A stretch of 35,120 nt of DNA from Aurantimicrobium sp. GTDB taxonomy: Bacteria; Actinomycetota; Actinomycetes; Actinomycetales; Microbacteriaceae. Numbering within the stretch: position 1 is the first letter of the stretch; each line of letters begins with the position of its first letter. A program made the position numbers and the translations under genes. The stretch lies in contig JAIOXH010000003.1 of the NCBI GenBank assembly GCA_021741765.1, forward strand, positions 1-35,120, in the 5' to 3' direction. The notes under the pieces were generated by a model, which did not search any database, was not told the origin of the DNA, and was given only the letters and a program-made list of their open reading frames with translations. Of the stretch, positions 27,268 to 35,120 are shown in pieces.

Positions 27268-27894
27268 ATGAATTATTCACGCCGTCTCCGCAGCATCCGC
27301 TCGCTTGTTGGCGGCGCAGTGATTGCCCTGCTCGTCGCCTTCTCCGTTGTCACCGGCGCACCCGCGGCAAACGCTCACGCCGAAGGTGTCACCACGTCCC
27401 CGGTCAACAACACACAGGTGGCCACGCCCGCTCTGATTTCGGTGACTTTCACCGAGGAACTCGTCCTCGAGTATTCGTCAATCGCCCTGTTTGACGGCGC
27501 CGGAAACCCCGTGCGCCAAGAGCCGGCGACTCTTGATGCTTCGGGAACGGTGTTGTCTTCGGCAATCCCCGAGAGTCTCGCCGCCGGCACTTACCGCGTT
27601 GCGTGGCACAATCTGTCCGTTGACGGGCACGAGACCGACGGCGAGTTCTCCTTTGAGGTGCTGGCGAACCCCGGTGGCGACGCCACCGCAGAACCGACCA
27701 CCGACCCGGCCGGTGAGGTCCCGGTAGACCCGGAGGCAGAAGCGCTCATCGCGGTGACGCGAGCGGGCGATTTGTCCCAGGACCCCGGTGCGGTGACCGT
27801 TCAGATTATTGGCTGGTCGGCGCTGGGCGCCGGTGTGCTTGCGGGCATCGCCGGGCTTGTGTTCGTTTTCGTGCGACGCCGTCGCGTCGGCTAG
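27268..27894 (+). CDS. CopC-domain (copper-binding type) secreted/membrane-anchored protein
   Basis: Signal peptide then AHAEGVTTSPVNNTQVATPALISVTFTEEL...GTYRVAWHNLSVDGHETDGEFSFEV; C-terminal TM helix with RRRR. Confidence 0.92.
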   Translation: MNYSRRLRSIRSLVGGAVIALLVAFSVVTGAPAANAHAEGVTTSPVNNTQVATPALISVTFTEELVLEYSSIALFDGAGNPVRQEPATLDASGTVLSSAIPESLAAGTYRVAWHNLSVDGHETDGEFSFEVLANPGGDATAEPTTDPAGEVPVDPEAEALIAVTRAGDLSQDPGAVTVQIIGWSALGAGVLAGIAGLVFVFVRRRRVG

Positions 27895-27923
27895 AATTTC
27901 ACTCGGCTCGCTCAGCGGGCACT

Positions 27924-27999
27924 GCCGCCTTAGCTCAGTTGGTAGAGCGATTCACTCGTAATGAATAGGTCACCAGTTCGATTCTGGTAGGCGGCCCCA
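27924..27999 (+). tRNA. tRNA-Thr (anticodon CGT), CCA encoded
   Basis: GCCGCCTTAGCTCAGTTGGTAGAGCGATTCACTCGTAATGAATAGGTCACCAGTTCGATTCTGGTAGGCGGCCCCA; anticodon loop CTCGTAA. Confidence 0.96.
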
Positions 28000-28020
28000 T
28001 TTACCCACAAAAGGATCTTT

Positions 28021-28602
28021 ATGTCGCGCGATGCCGAAACCAGTGCCCCCATCCTGCCCGTTCTCGCGCAGCGCTGGAGTCCGCGGTCTTTTGACCCCAC
28101 AAAATCTCTCACCCTTGCCGACCTGACGCCTGCTTTCGAGGCCGCTCGATGGGCGCCGTCGGCCAACAACGCTCAAGAGTGGCGTTTTCTGGTGGGCTTT
28201 CGTGGTGACTCCACCTTCGAGACCATGACGGCAAACCTGTCCGGTTGGAACGCGTCGTGGGCGCCCACTGCGGGTGCCATTGTTGTCGGCATGTATGAGG
28301 ATGACCCAGAGAATAAGGCGCGCGACTACGCGCCTTACGACCTCGGCCAAGCTGTAGCTCACTTCTCGGTTCAGGCCCACGCAGACGGCTTGTTCGTTCA
28401 TCAGGCCGCCGGCTTTGAGCGCGACGCCATGGCCCTCGCGTTCAACCTGCCTGAAACGTGGAAGCCGTTCGTCGTTTTTGCCGTGGGACACCTGGGGGCG
28501 CCCGAACTGCTCAACGAGACTCTCCAGGCGCGCGAGATTGCGCCACGCGTGCGTCGGCCCCTTGACGAGACCGTTTTCACCGGGCCTTTCCCCTCGGCCT
28601 AG
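28021..28602 (+). CDS. Nitroreductase family protein
   Basis: LAQRWSPRSFDPTKSLTLADLTPAFEAARWAPSANNAQEWRFLVG; AVGHLGAPELL. Confidence 0.92.
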   Translation: MSRDAETSAPILPVLAQRWSPRSFDPTKSLTLADLTPAFEAARWAPSANNAQEWRFLVGFRGDSTFETMTANLSGWNASWAPTAGAIVVGMYEDDPENKARDYAPYDLGQAVAHFSVQAHADGLFVHQAAGFERDAMALAFNLPETWKPFVVFAVGHLGAPELLNETLQAREIAPRVRRPLDETVFTGPFPSA

Positions 28603-28653
28603 CAGGTCATGCCTCTTGCTAGGCTTTCAGGCGTTGTCAAGAAGGAGAAAGCC

Positions 28654-30975
28654 GTGAACGCGAAAGCTGACGAGAAGCAAGCCGCAGAGAAACAAGCTGT
28701 CAAAAAGTCGCCCCTGAAAGAGCAGGCCAAAGACTGGACGCCGCCCCGCTGGCTGCGGATCCTGCTACCCGCCGTTTTGGTTATTGTGTGGCTCGCGCTC
28801 GCCGGTCTCGGTGGTCCCACGTTTGGCAAAATCTCTGAGGTTTCCACCAACGATCAGGCCGGATTCTTGCCGGCCAGCGCGCAAAGCACCGAGGTAAACG
28901 CCATCGCAGAGAACTTCCGCGATTCGGAGTACGTGCCGGCCATTGTCGTGATTGTGTCCGACAGCGGCAGCCTCGAGGCGAGCGATATGCAGGTCTTCGG
29001 CCAACTGGCAACCGACATGCAGGAATCCCCGGGCGTGGCGCCGGCAACCGAGCCTCTGCCCACAAGTGTTATCGGCCCCATCACCTCTGAAGATGGCGAG
29101 GCCGTTCAGTACATCGTGCCGTTCAGCGCTTCGGGAGAGGTGCTGCTCGAAGACATTGTTGAGCTACGAGCGCTTGTGCAGGAAAGCACGCCCGCGGGAT
29201 ACACGGCCTACGTTGCCGGTCCGGCCGGCCTCCTCGCCGACTTTGTCAACGGCTTCGGCGGCATCGACGGAATCTTGCTTCTCGTCGCGCTCGGTGCCGT
29301 ATTTGTGATTCTTCTGATCGTCTACCGATCGATTCTGCTTCCTATTCTTGTGTTGCTCACCGCGGTGTTTGCTCTGTCGGCATCGATTCTGGGCATCTAC
29401 TGGCTCGCATCAAACGACATCATCAAGGTTTCGGGGCAGAGTCAGGGAATTCTCTCTATTCTCGTGATCGGTGCGGCCACCGACTACGCCCTGCTCATGG
29501 TCTCCCGATTTAGAGAAGCTCTATTCGAGGTGCAATCCAAGTGGGCGGCTATCGGCCGTGCGTTCCGCGGATCGTTCGAGGCCATCGGCGCCTCGGCCGC
29601 AACGGTCATCGTTGCGCTCCTCTGCCTGCTCTTTAGCGACCTCAACTCCAACAAGGCGCTCGGCCCCATTGCGGCCTTCGGTATCGGATTCGCGTTCTTG
29701 GCGGCGGTCACGTTCCTGCCCGCTGTTCTGGTGATCTTTGGCCGCGTATCGTTCTGGCCCTTCATGCCCCGGGTGGGCAAGAAGAAGGTCGAAGCCGCAA
29801 CGGCCGAGAAGATCGCCGGACTCGAGGGCGTGCGCGGCGGTTGGCGTCGTATCGGCACGCTAATTTCCAAGCGTCCGCGCACCACGTGGGTTGTCACGCT
29901 TGTCGTTTTGTTGGCGGCCTGTGCTGCCCTCCCCACCCTGAAGGCAAGCGGATTGCCACAAACCGACTTCCTGCTCGGCAGCAACATCGAATCGGTGGAT
30001 GGCCAGAAGGTTCTCGGCGAGCACTTTGATGCCGGCTCGGGATCACCCGTTGTGATCATTGCCCAGGAAGCTGATTACACGAAGGTGATGGCGGCCACCG
30101 CTGAGACGCCGGGCATCTCCGAGGTGGCGGTGCAGCAGGACCCGGAGGCTGTGGCCGCTGCCATCGCCGAAGCCATGGCAGCTCAGGCAGCCGCCGGCGG
30201 AATGCCTGCGGGTGCCATGACGGGTGCGCCGTCTGGCCCAACCGTTGTTCCGGCAATTGACCCCATCCCCAAGGTGGTCGATGGTCAGGTTCTGATCAAC
30301 GCCACACTGACCTTCCAGCCAGACTCGGCTGACGCCGAGAAGGTTGTCAAGGAGCTGCGCACTTCGCTGACCGAGGTTGATCCCTCGGTTCTGGTGGGTG
30401 GCGAAACAGCCATTGCGCTCGACACGAACGAGACCGCTCAGGCCGACCTGGTGAGGATTATCCCCATTGTGCTCGCCGTGATCTTCATCATTCTCATGCT
30501 GCTGTTGCGCTCGATTGTCGCGCCGCTGGTGCTGATCTTTACGGTTGTGGTGAGCTTTGGTGCCACGCTGGGTGTTTCGGCACTGGTGTTCAACAACCTT
30601 TTCAACTTCCCGGGTGCCGATGCGAGCGTGCCGTTGTTTGGCTTCGTGTTCCTCGTGGCGCTGGGTATTGACTACAACATCTTCTTGATGACCCGCGTGC
30701 GCGAAGAAAGCCTGAAGATCGGAACGAGGCCGGGAATTCTGCGTGGCCTCGCCCTGACGGGTGGCGTGATCACCTCGGCCGGTGTCGTTCTGGCGGCAAC
30801 GTTTGCGGCACTCGGCGTGATCCCGATTCTGTTCCTCGTGCAGCTGGCCTTCATCGTGGCCTTCGGCGTGATCGTCGACACCGTCTTGGTGCGTTCACTT
30901 CTCGTACCTGCGCTGTCCTACGACATCGGTCGCAAGATCTGGTGGCCGAGCAAGTTGGGTAACGCCAAGCTGTAA
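28654..30975 (+). CDS. MMPL/RND family transporter
   Basis: Two blocks of TM helices: ILVIGAATDYALLMVSRFREAL and FLVALGIDYNIFLMTRVREESLKIGTRPGILRGLALTGGVITSAGVVLAATFAAL. GTG at 28654 with aaggag SD preferred over track start 28609. Confidence 0.94.
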   Translation: MNAKADEKQAAEKQAVKKSPLKEQAKDWTPPRWLRILLPAVLVIVWLALAGLGGPTFGKISEVSTNDQAGFLPASAQSTEVNAIAENFRDSEYVPAIVVIVSDSGSLEASDMQVFGQLATDMQESPGVAPATEPLPTSVIGPITSEDGEAVQYIVPFSASGEVLLEDIVELRALVQESTPAGYTAYVAGPAGLLADFVNGFGGIDGILLLVALGAVFVILLIVYRSILLPILVLLTAVFALSASILGIYWLASNDIIKVSGQSQGILSILVIGAATDYALLMVSRFREALFEVQSKWAAIGRAFRGSFEAIGASAATVIVALLCLLFSDLNSNKALGPIAAFGIGFAFLAAVTFLPAVLVIFGRVSFWPFMPRVGKKKVEAATAEKIAGLEGVRGGWRRIGTLISKRPRTTWVVTLVVLLAACAALPTLKASGLPQTDFLLGSNIESVDGQKVLGEHFDAGSGSPVVIIAQEADYTKVMAATAETPGISEVAVQQDPEAVAAAIAEAMAAQAAAGGMPAGAMTGAPSGPTVVPAIDPIPKVVDGQVLINATLTFQPDSADAEKVVKELRTSLTEVDPSVLVGGETAIALDTNETAQADLVRIIPIVLAVIFIILMLLLRSIVAPLVLIFTVVVSFGATLGVSALVFNNLFNFPGADASVPLFGFVFLVALGIDYNIFLMTRVREESLKIGTRPGILRGLALTGGVITSAGVVLAATFAALGVIPILFLVQLAFIVAFGVIVDTVLVRSLLVPALSYDIGRKIWWPSKLGNAKL

Positions 30976-30983
30976 CTGGCGAG

Positions 30984-32609
30984 CTACGGCGCGAAGTGCT
31001 GCTCCGGCTCCACATCAATCACGAGCACGTGAGGCTCTTTGCGTGTTGCCAGGGTGGGCACGATCTCTTCGAGCGTGCGGCGCATGGTCGCGTAGTCAGA
31101 GAGGCGCGTGGCTGAAACCCCGAGCGACTGCGACAAGTCGACAAAGTCGATCTCGTCGAATGGCGGCCAGGCGGGTTCTGCCGAGCCCGATTTCTCGGCC
31201 AAGCGATCCATCACGGCATATCGACCGTTGTTGAGAATGATGAACAGGGCGCCCACCTGGTAGTGGCGAGCGCTCCACAGGCCCTGGATGGAGTACATCG
31301 ACGAGCCATCGCCCAGGATGGCAACGGTGGGTCGGTCCGGCACTCCCATGCGCAGGCCAATAGCGGCGGGCAGCCCGAAACCGAGCCCTCCCATGGCGGC
31401 GCTCACGAATCCCAGCGGTTGGCGCGCCGGCAGTAGGTCGTGCATGTCGGGGCGACTCGAGGGTGTCTCTTCCACCACAACGGCGTTGGCTGGCAGAAGC
31501 TCGGCCAAGACGGCCATCACATGCGAGGCGCGGAGCGGTTCGTCGCCGGTCGGCGCCGGTGGCGCTGCGCGACGGGCAGGAACCTCCGTGCGCGCCTGCG
31601 CAACGGACTTCACTGTGTCGGCAACCTCAGCGATGGTGGCCGGAATATCGCCGATGACAGAAAGCGTCGCGGCCGAGCGCAGGGCTTCGTCGGAGTCGCT
31701 GGTGACCACAACGACAGAGGTGCCCTCCGTGAGCATCAGCCCCGGTTCGTAGTTGTACTGCCGAAAGACGGGGGCGCCCACGGCCAGCACGGTATCGAAG
31801 TTTGCCAGTTGTGTGCGCAACACCGAACGGGCCGCCGACAGGAATCCGGCAAACAGGGGGTGATCCTGTGGGAAACCCGCCTGCCCGGCAAACGACTCTT
31901 GGTAGACGGGCGTCTGTGTGCGCTCGGCCAGCCGGACGAGAGCGGCCCAGCCCGCAACCGTGCAGTTTCCCGCTCCGGAAATAATCACGGGATTCTTGGC
32001 AGCGTCGAGGTGCGCAACGATTGCGGCGATGGTGGTCGCACTCGGCTCGCCCGAAACCACCGAGACATCCGGGGCAGGGAAAACGCGATCCGCAGGGAGC
32101 TCCGCGAGCCAGTCGTCCATGGGCACGACCACGATGGCCGGCCCGCGTCGCGTGCTGGCCTCGTGATAGGCACGCGCCACAGCGGCCGGAACATCAAGGG
32201 GTGTCACGGGTTCGTTGAACCACACCGGGTACTCGCCACACAGGCCGCGAAGGCGCCCGGCCAGAAACGGCTCGGTGGCCAGGTGTCGACGATCCTGTTG
32301 GCCAACCACGATCACCAGCGGCGCGCGGTTGACGCGCGCGGTGGCGATGGCGCCCACGGCGTTGCCCAGGCCGGCGGTGGTGTGCACCACAACCATGGCC
32401 GCCTTGTGACGAGCCAGTGCGTAGCCTGTGGCCATGCCGACCACGGAACCCTCGTGCAGCGCGAGTGTGAAATTGATGTCCGCGGGGAGGTTTGCGAGCA
32501 GCGAAATCTCGGTCGACCCCGGATTGGCAAACACTGTCGTGAGGTCGTACTGGCGCAGAACGTCAAAGAACGCATCGCGCACGGTCTGCGGGGCGGAGGA
32601 AGTCATCAT
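30984..32609 (-). CDS. mdlC: Thiamine-diphosphate enzyme, benzoylformate decarboxylase-like
   Basis: VFANPGSTEISLL, LALHEGSVVGMATGYA, VVHTTAGLGNAVGAI, ThDP motif ILGDGSSMYSIQGLWSARHYQVGALFIILNNGRY; start at ATG 32609/32606 after AGAAAGGA on the minus strand. Confidence 0.88.
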   Translation of the reverse strand: MMTSSAPQTVRDAFFDVLRQYDLTTVFANPGSTEISLLANLPADINFTLALHEGSVVGMATGYALARHKAAMVVVHTTAGLGNAVGAIATARVNRAPLVIVVGQQDRRHLATEPFLAGRLRGLCGEYPVWFNEPVTPLDVPAAVARAYHEASTRRGPAIVVVPMDDWLAELPADRVFPAPDVSVVSGEPSATTIAAIVAHLDAAKNPVIISGAGNCTVAGWAALVRLAERTQTPVYQESFAGQAGFPQDHPLFAGFLSAARSVLRTQLANFDTVLAVGAPVFRQYNYEPGLMLTEGTSVVVVTSDSDEALRSAATLSVIGDIPATIAEVADTVKSVAQARTEVPARRAAPPAPTGDEPLRASHVMAVLAELLPANAVVVEETPSSRPDMHDLLPARQPLGFVSAAMGGLGFGLPAAIGLRMGVPDRPTVAILGDGSSMYSIQGLWSARHYQVGALFIILNNGRYAVMDRLAEKSGSAEPAWPPFDEIDFVDLSQSLGVSATRLSDYATMRRTLEEIVPTLATRKEPHVLVIDVEPEQHFAP

Positions 32610-32737
32610 TGTCCTTTCTCGGGGGCCCCGCCGAGGGGGTCGCACCGTTTCGATGCTATCGCCGTCACCTGCCCCACAATACGGCTGAGCCCTGTTTGCC
32701 CAGCGATGTCACACGGCTGCGCAAGTGCCTGCGCACA

Positions 32738-32772
32738 TCGTCAATTGACGACTCCTCAGCCCGGCGTAGACT
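32738..32772 (+). promoter_or_regulatory. Putative sigma70-type promoter (TTGACG-N16-TAGACT) overlapped by a 14-bp perfect palindrome
   Basis: TCGTCAATTGACGA at 32738-32751; -35 TTGACG 32745-32750, -10 TAGACT 32767-32772, upstream of the aldehyde dehydrogenase. Confidence 0.6.
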
Positions 32773-32838
32773 ATTTCCACATCGCGCCGATTTTCTGTGG
32801 GGTGACACAAAAGTTCCAGCGAGTCTCGAGGAGGAGAC

Positions 32839-34296
32839 ATGGCACTGCTCGATCCGAAGATTTGGACCGACAAGATTTACATCAGCGGCTGGGTTGCCGG
32901 CGGTGGCGGAACGCGCGACGTTGTGTCGCCCGCAACCGGCGAGAAGCTTGGCTCCATTGGCATGGCGAGTGTTGCTGATGCCAACAAGGCCGCCGCCGAG
33001 GCCGCCAAGGCTCAGGTCGGCTGGGCCGCCACACCCCCCGAGCAGCGGGCAGCAATCTTGCGCAAGGCCGGCGAGCTGTTTGGCACGCACGCTGCTGAAA
33101 TCAGCGAGTGGCTGGTCAAAGAGGCCGGATCGATTCCGCCCAAGGCTGGTCTCGAGATTCACGTTGCCGAGGGCGAGTGCTTCGAAGCAAGCGCTCTTCC
33201 AAGCCACCCCATGGGTAGCGTGCTGCCGTCGAACGACCCGCACTGGAGCTTCATGCGTCGCCGTCCTTCAGGTGTCGTGACGGTCATCGCTCCGTTCAAC
33301 TTCCCCCTGATCCTGTCGATTCGAACCATTGCCCCCGCCATCGCGCTGGGCAACGCGGTCGTCTTCAAGCCAGACCCTCGCACGGCTGTGGGTGCTGGTG
33401 CCGCCATCATTCGCATCTTCGAAGAAGCAGGCCTTCCGCCGGGAGTCTTCCAGTTGGTTAACGGTGGTGCCGACGTGGGTGAGGCCGTCGTCATTGCCCC
33501 CGAGGTGCGCGTGGTCTCGTTCACCGGTTCGACGTTGGCTGGCCGCAAGGTCGGTGAGCTCGGTGGCAAGCACCTCAAGCGCACGCACCTCGAGCTGGGC
33601 GGAAACAACGCCCTCATTGTGCTCCCCGGTGTTGACATTGCCAAAGCTGCCTCTGCCGGCGCGTTCGGTTCGTGGATGCACCAGGGCCAGATCTGCATGA
33701 CGACGGGTCGCCACATCGTGCACGAGTCGGTCTACGACGACTACGTGGCTGCGCTCGTGGAGAAGGCCAACCACCTTCCCGTGGGCAACCCGGCTACCGA
33801 CCAGGTAGCGCTCGGCCCCATCATTGACGCCAACCAGACGGCCAAGATTCAGGCCATCGTTGACGAGACGGTGAAGCAGGGTGGAAAGTTGGCGGCTGGC
33901 GGAACGCACGAGGGCAACTTCTTCAAGCCCACCGTGCTGGCCGACCTCAAGCCGAGCATGAGCGCTTGGAAGGACGAGATTTTTGGTCCCGTTGCTCCCA
34001 TCATTAAGTTCTCCACTATGGAGGAAGCCGTCGCACTCGCCAACGACAGCGAGTACGGACTCTCCATTGGAATCCTGGGTGACGTGGGCGAGGCCATGAA
34101 AATTGCCGACCAGCTCAACACGGGAATCCTCCACATCAACGAGCAGACGGTTGCCGACGAGGCCAACATTCCGTTCGGTGGCGTGGGTGCCTCGGGCACG
34201 GGATCGCGTTTTGGTGGCGCCGAGGCCAACATCGAGGCCCTCACCGAACAGCAGTGGTTGACGGTTCGTCCGGATATCGCGCCCTACCCGTTCTAA
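32839..34296 (+). CDS. Benzaldehyde dehydrogenase-like (NAD(P)+) aldehyde dehydrogenase
   Basis: APFNFPLILSIRTIAPAIALGNAVVFKPDPRT; FTGSTLAGRKVGELGGKHLKRTHLELGGNNALIVL; HQGQICMTTGRH catalytic Cys; SD gaggagg. Confidence 0.93.
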   Translation: MALLDPKIWTDKIYISGWVAGGGGTRDVVSPATGEKLGSIGMASVADANKAAAEAAKAQVGWAATPPEQRAAILRKAGELFGTHAAEISEWLVKEAGSIPPKAGLEIHVAEGECFEASALPSHPMGSVLPSNDPHWSFMRRRPSGVVTVIAPFNFPLILSIRTIAPAIALGNAVVFKPDPRTAVGAGAAIIRIFEEAGLPPGVFQLVNGGADVGEAVVIAPEVRVVSFTGSTLAGRKVGELGGKHLKRTHLELGGNNALIVLPGVDIAKAASAGAFGSWMHQGQICMTTGRHIVHESVYDDYVAALVEKANHLPVGNPATDQVALGPIIDANQTAKIQAIVDETVKQGGKLAAGGTHEGNFFKPTVLADLKPSMSAWKDEIFGPVAPIIKFSTMEEAVALANDSEYGLSIGILGDVGEAMKIADQLNTGILHINEQTVADEANIPFGGVGASGTGSRFGGAEANIEALTEQQWLTVRPDIAPYPF

Positions 34297-34302
34297 ACAT
34301 GA

Positions 34303-34340
34303 CAAGGGGCCGAGTCGTTCGCGACTCGGCCCCTTGTGCT
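34303..34340 (+). terminator. Rho-independent-like terminator after aldehyde dehydrogenase
   Basis: ACAAGGGGCCGAGTCGTTCGCGACTCGGCCCCTTGT perfect long stem; only a short/poor T-run (gctttccc). Confidence 0.8.
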
Positions 34341-34373
34341 TTCCCTACCGCCTGAACCGTGAGGCCGCACGCC

Positions 34374-35120
34374 ATGCCTAACAACGAGCCACTCATCACC
34401 TCCACCTACGACTTTGACGCGTGGTGCGAGGTTCTGAGCGCGAACGATATTCCGATGCAGATTGAGTGTGCTAGCCGCGCCACATTCAGCGCAGAGATGC
34501 GAACGCGAAACCTCGACGGTATCAATTTTTTTGACATTCGCGCGGATGCTCATCATGCTGTTCGCACCCCTGCGCTCCTCTCCTCTGACGACACTCGGGT
34601 TTACGGCGTCACCCTTCAGATCGAGGGCACTAGCTCGATAACCCAGGACGGGCAGACGTCAATCCTGCAGCCCGGCGATTTTGCGCTCTACGACTCAACG
34701 CGCGAATTCGAGCGCGATTTTCCTGAGGCGTATCGATGCCTCATCGTGCGTTTTCCGCACGCCATGATGCAGTTGCCCTCGCACACCCTCAGTAGCGTCA
34801 CGGCAACCAGGTTCGGCGCCAACGATGGTGTGGGCGTGGTCGTCTCGCCGTTCCTAGCCGAAATGGCCAACAATCTCTCGGAGCTGTCGGGTTGGGCGGG
34901 TGTGCGCGTAGCCCACGCGCTGATTGACCTCGTGTCGTCGGCACTTGCCGAGAAACTGACGGATGCGCAGATTGCATCGGCCAACCCCCGGGCACACGCT
35001 TTTGTGCGGGTGTGTGAGTACATCATGCAGAACCTGGGCGACCCCACGCTGAGCCCCGACGTGATTGCACACGCCAACTTTATTTCGACCCGCCAGGTGC
35101 ACAAGATTTTTCACGCGGAG
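34374..35120 (+). CDS. AraC-family transcriptional regulator, 3' end truncated by the window
   Basis: Open frame from ATG 34374 to window end (249 codons, my translation): MPNNEPLITSTYDFDAWCEVLSANDIPMQIECASRATFSAEMRTRNLDGINFFDIRADAHHAVRTP...ILQPGDFALYDSTREFERDFP...ARHAF-type HTH onset VRVCEYIMQNLGDPTLSPDVIAHANFISTRQVHKIFHAE; absent from the track because no stop is reached. Confidence 0.9.
   Translation, partial: MPNNEPLITSTYDFDAWCEVLSANDIPMQIECASRATFSAEMRTRNLDGINFFDIRADAHHAVRTPALLSSDDTRVYGVTLQIEGTSSITQDGQTSILQPGDFALYDSTREFERDFPEAYRCLIVRFPHAMMQLPSHTLSSVTATRFGANDGVGVVVSPFLAEMANNLSELSGWAGVRVAHALIDLVSSALAEKLTDAQIASANPRAHAFVRVCEYIMQNLGDPTLSPDVIAHANFISTRQVHKIFHAE

Noticed and set aside
31440-32978. 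512-aa plus-strand ORF opposite the mdlC-like gene
   Set aside because: Antisense shadow of a well-supported ThDP enzyme, extending through the intergenic promoter region.
33268-34305. 345-aa minus-strand ORF opposite the aldehyde dehydrogenase
   Set aside because: Antisense shadow ORF in a strongly biased coding region.

Overview
The window looks like ordinary chromosomal DNA from a high-GC actinobacterium. Gene content and intergenic repeats suggest Microbacteriaceae, but this is inference and was not searched. Coding is dense. In order: AraC-type regulator; dnaX-recR; lysC-asd; mqo; cupin and FAD oxidoreductase (minus strand); LuxR-type response regulator with a divergent membrane histidine kinase; a secreted InlB-repeat protein with an LAxTG-like sorting signal; tRNA-Pro(CGG) with terminator; metallophosphoesterase; PASTA-containing bifunctional PBP; a 52-aa ORF absent from the supplied track; ridA; acs; a compact Tad/Flp-type pilus locus; topA-tmk-holB; a CopC-domain protein; tRNA-Thr(CGT); nitroreductase; MMPL transporter; a benzoylformate decarboxylase-like / benzaldehyde dehydrogenase divergent pair; and a second AraC-type regulator truncated by the window end. 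I found no CRISPR array, transposase, prophage or recognisable defence island, and I cannot claim a clearly new system. The signals most worth checking are: (i) a palindrome-cored intergenic repeat family (three near-identical copies at 9.23-9.37 kb and a diverged, hairpin-extended relative at 12.75-12.82 kb); (ii) repeat-like DNA translated inside the dnaX linker; (iii) the divergent two-component system abutting the surface-protein gene; (iv) a benzoylformate decarboxylase-like enzyme with His281 replaced by Tyr, next to a palindrome-overlapped promoter; and (v) a repeat-rich leader upstream of the Tad locus.
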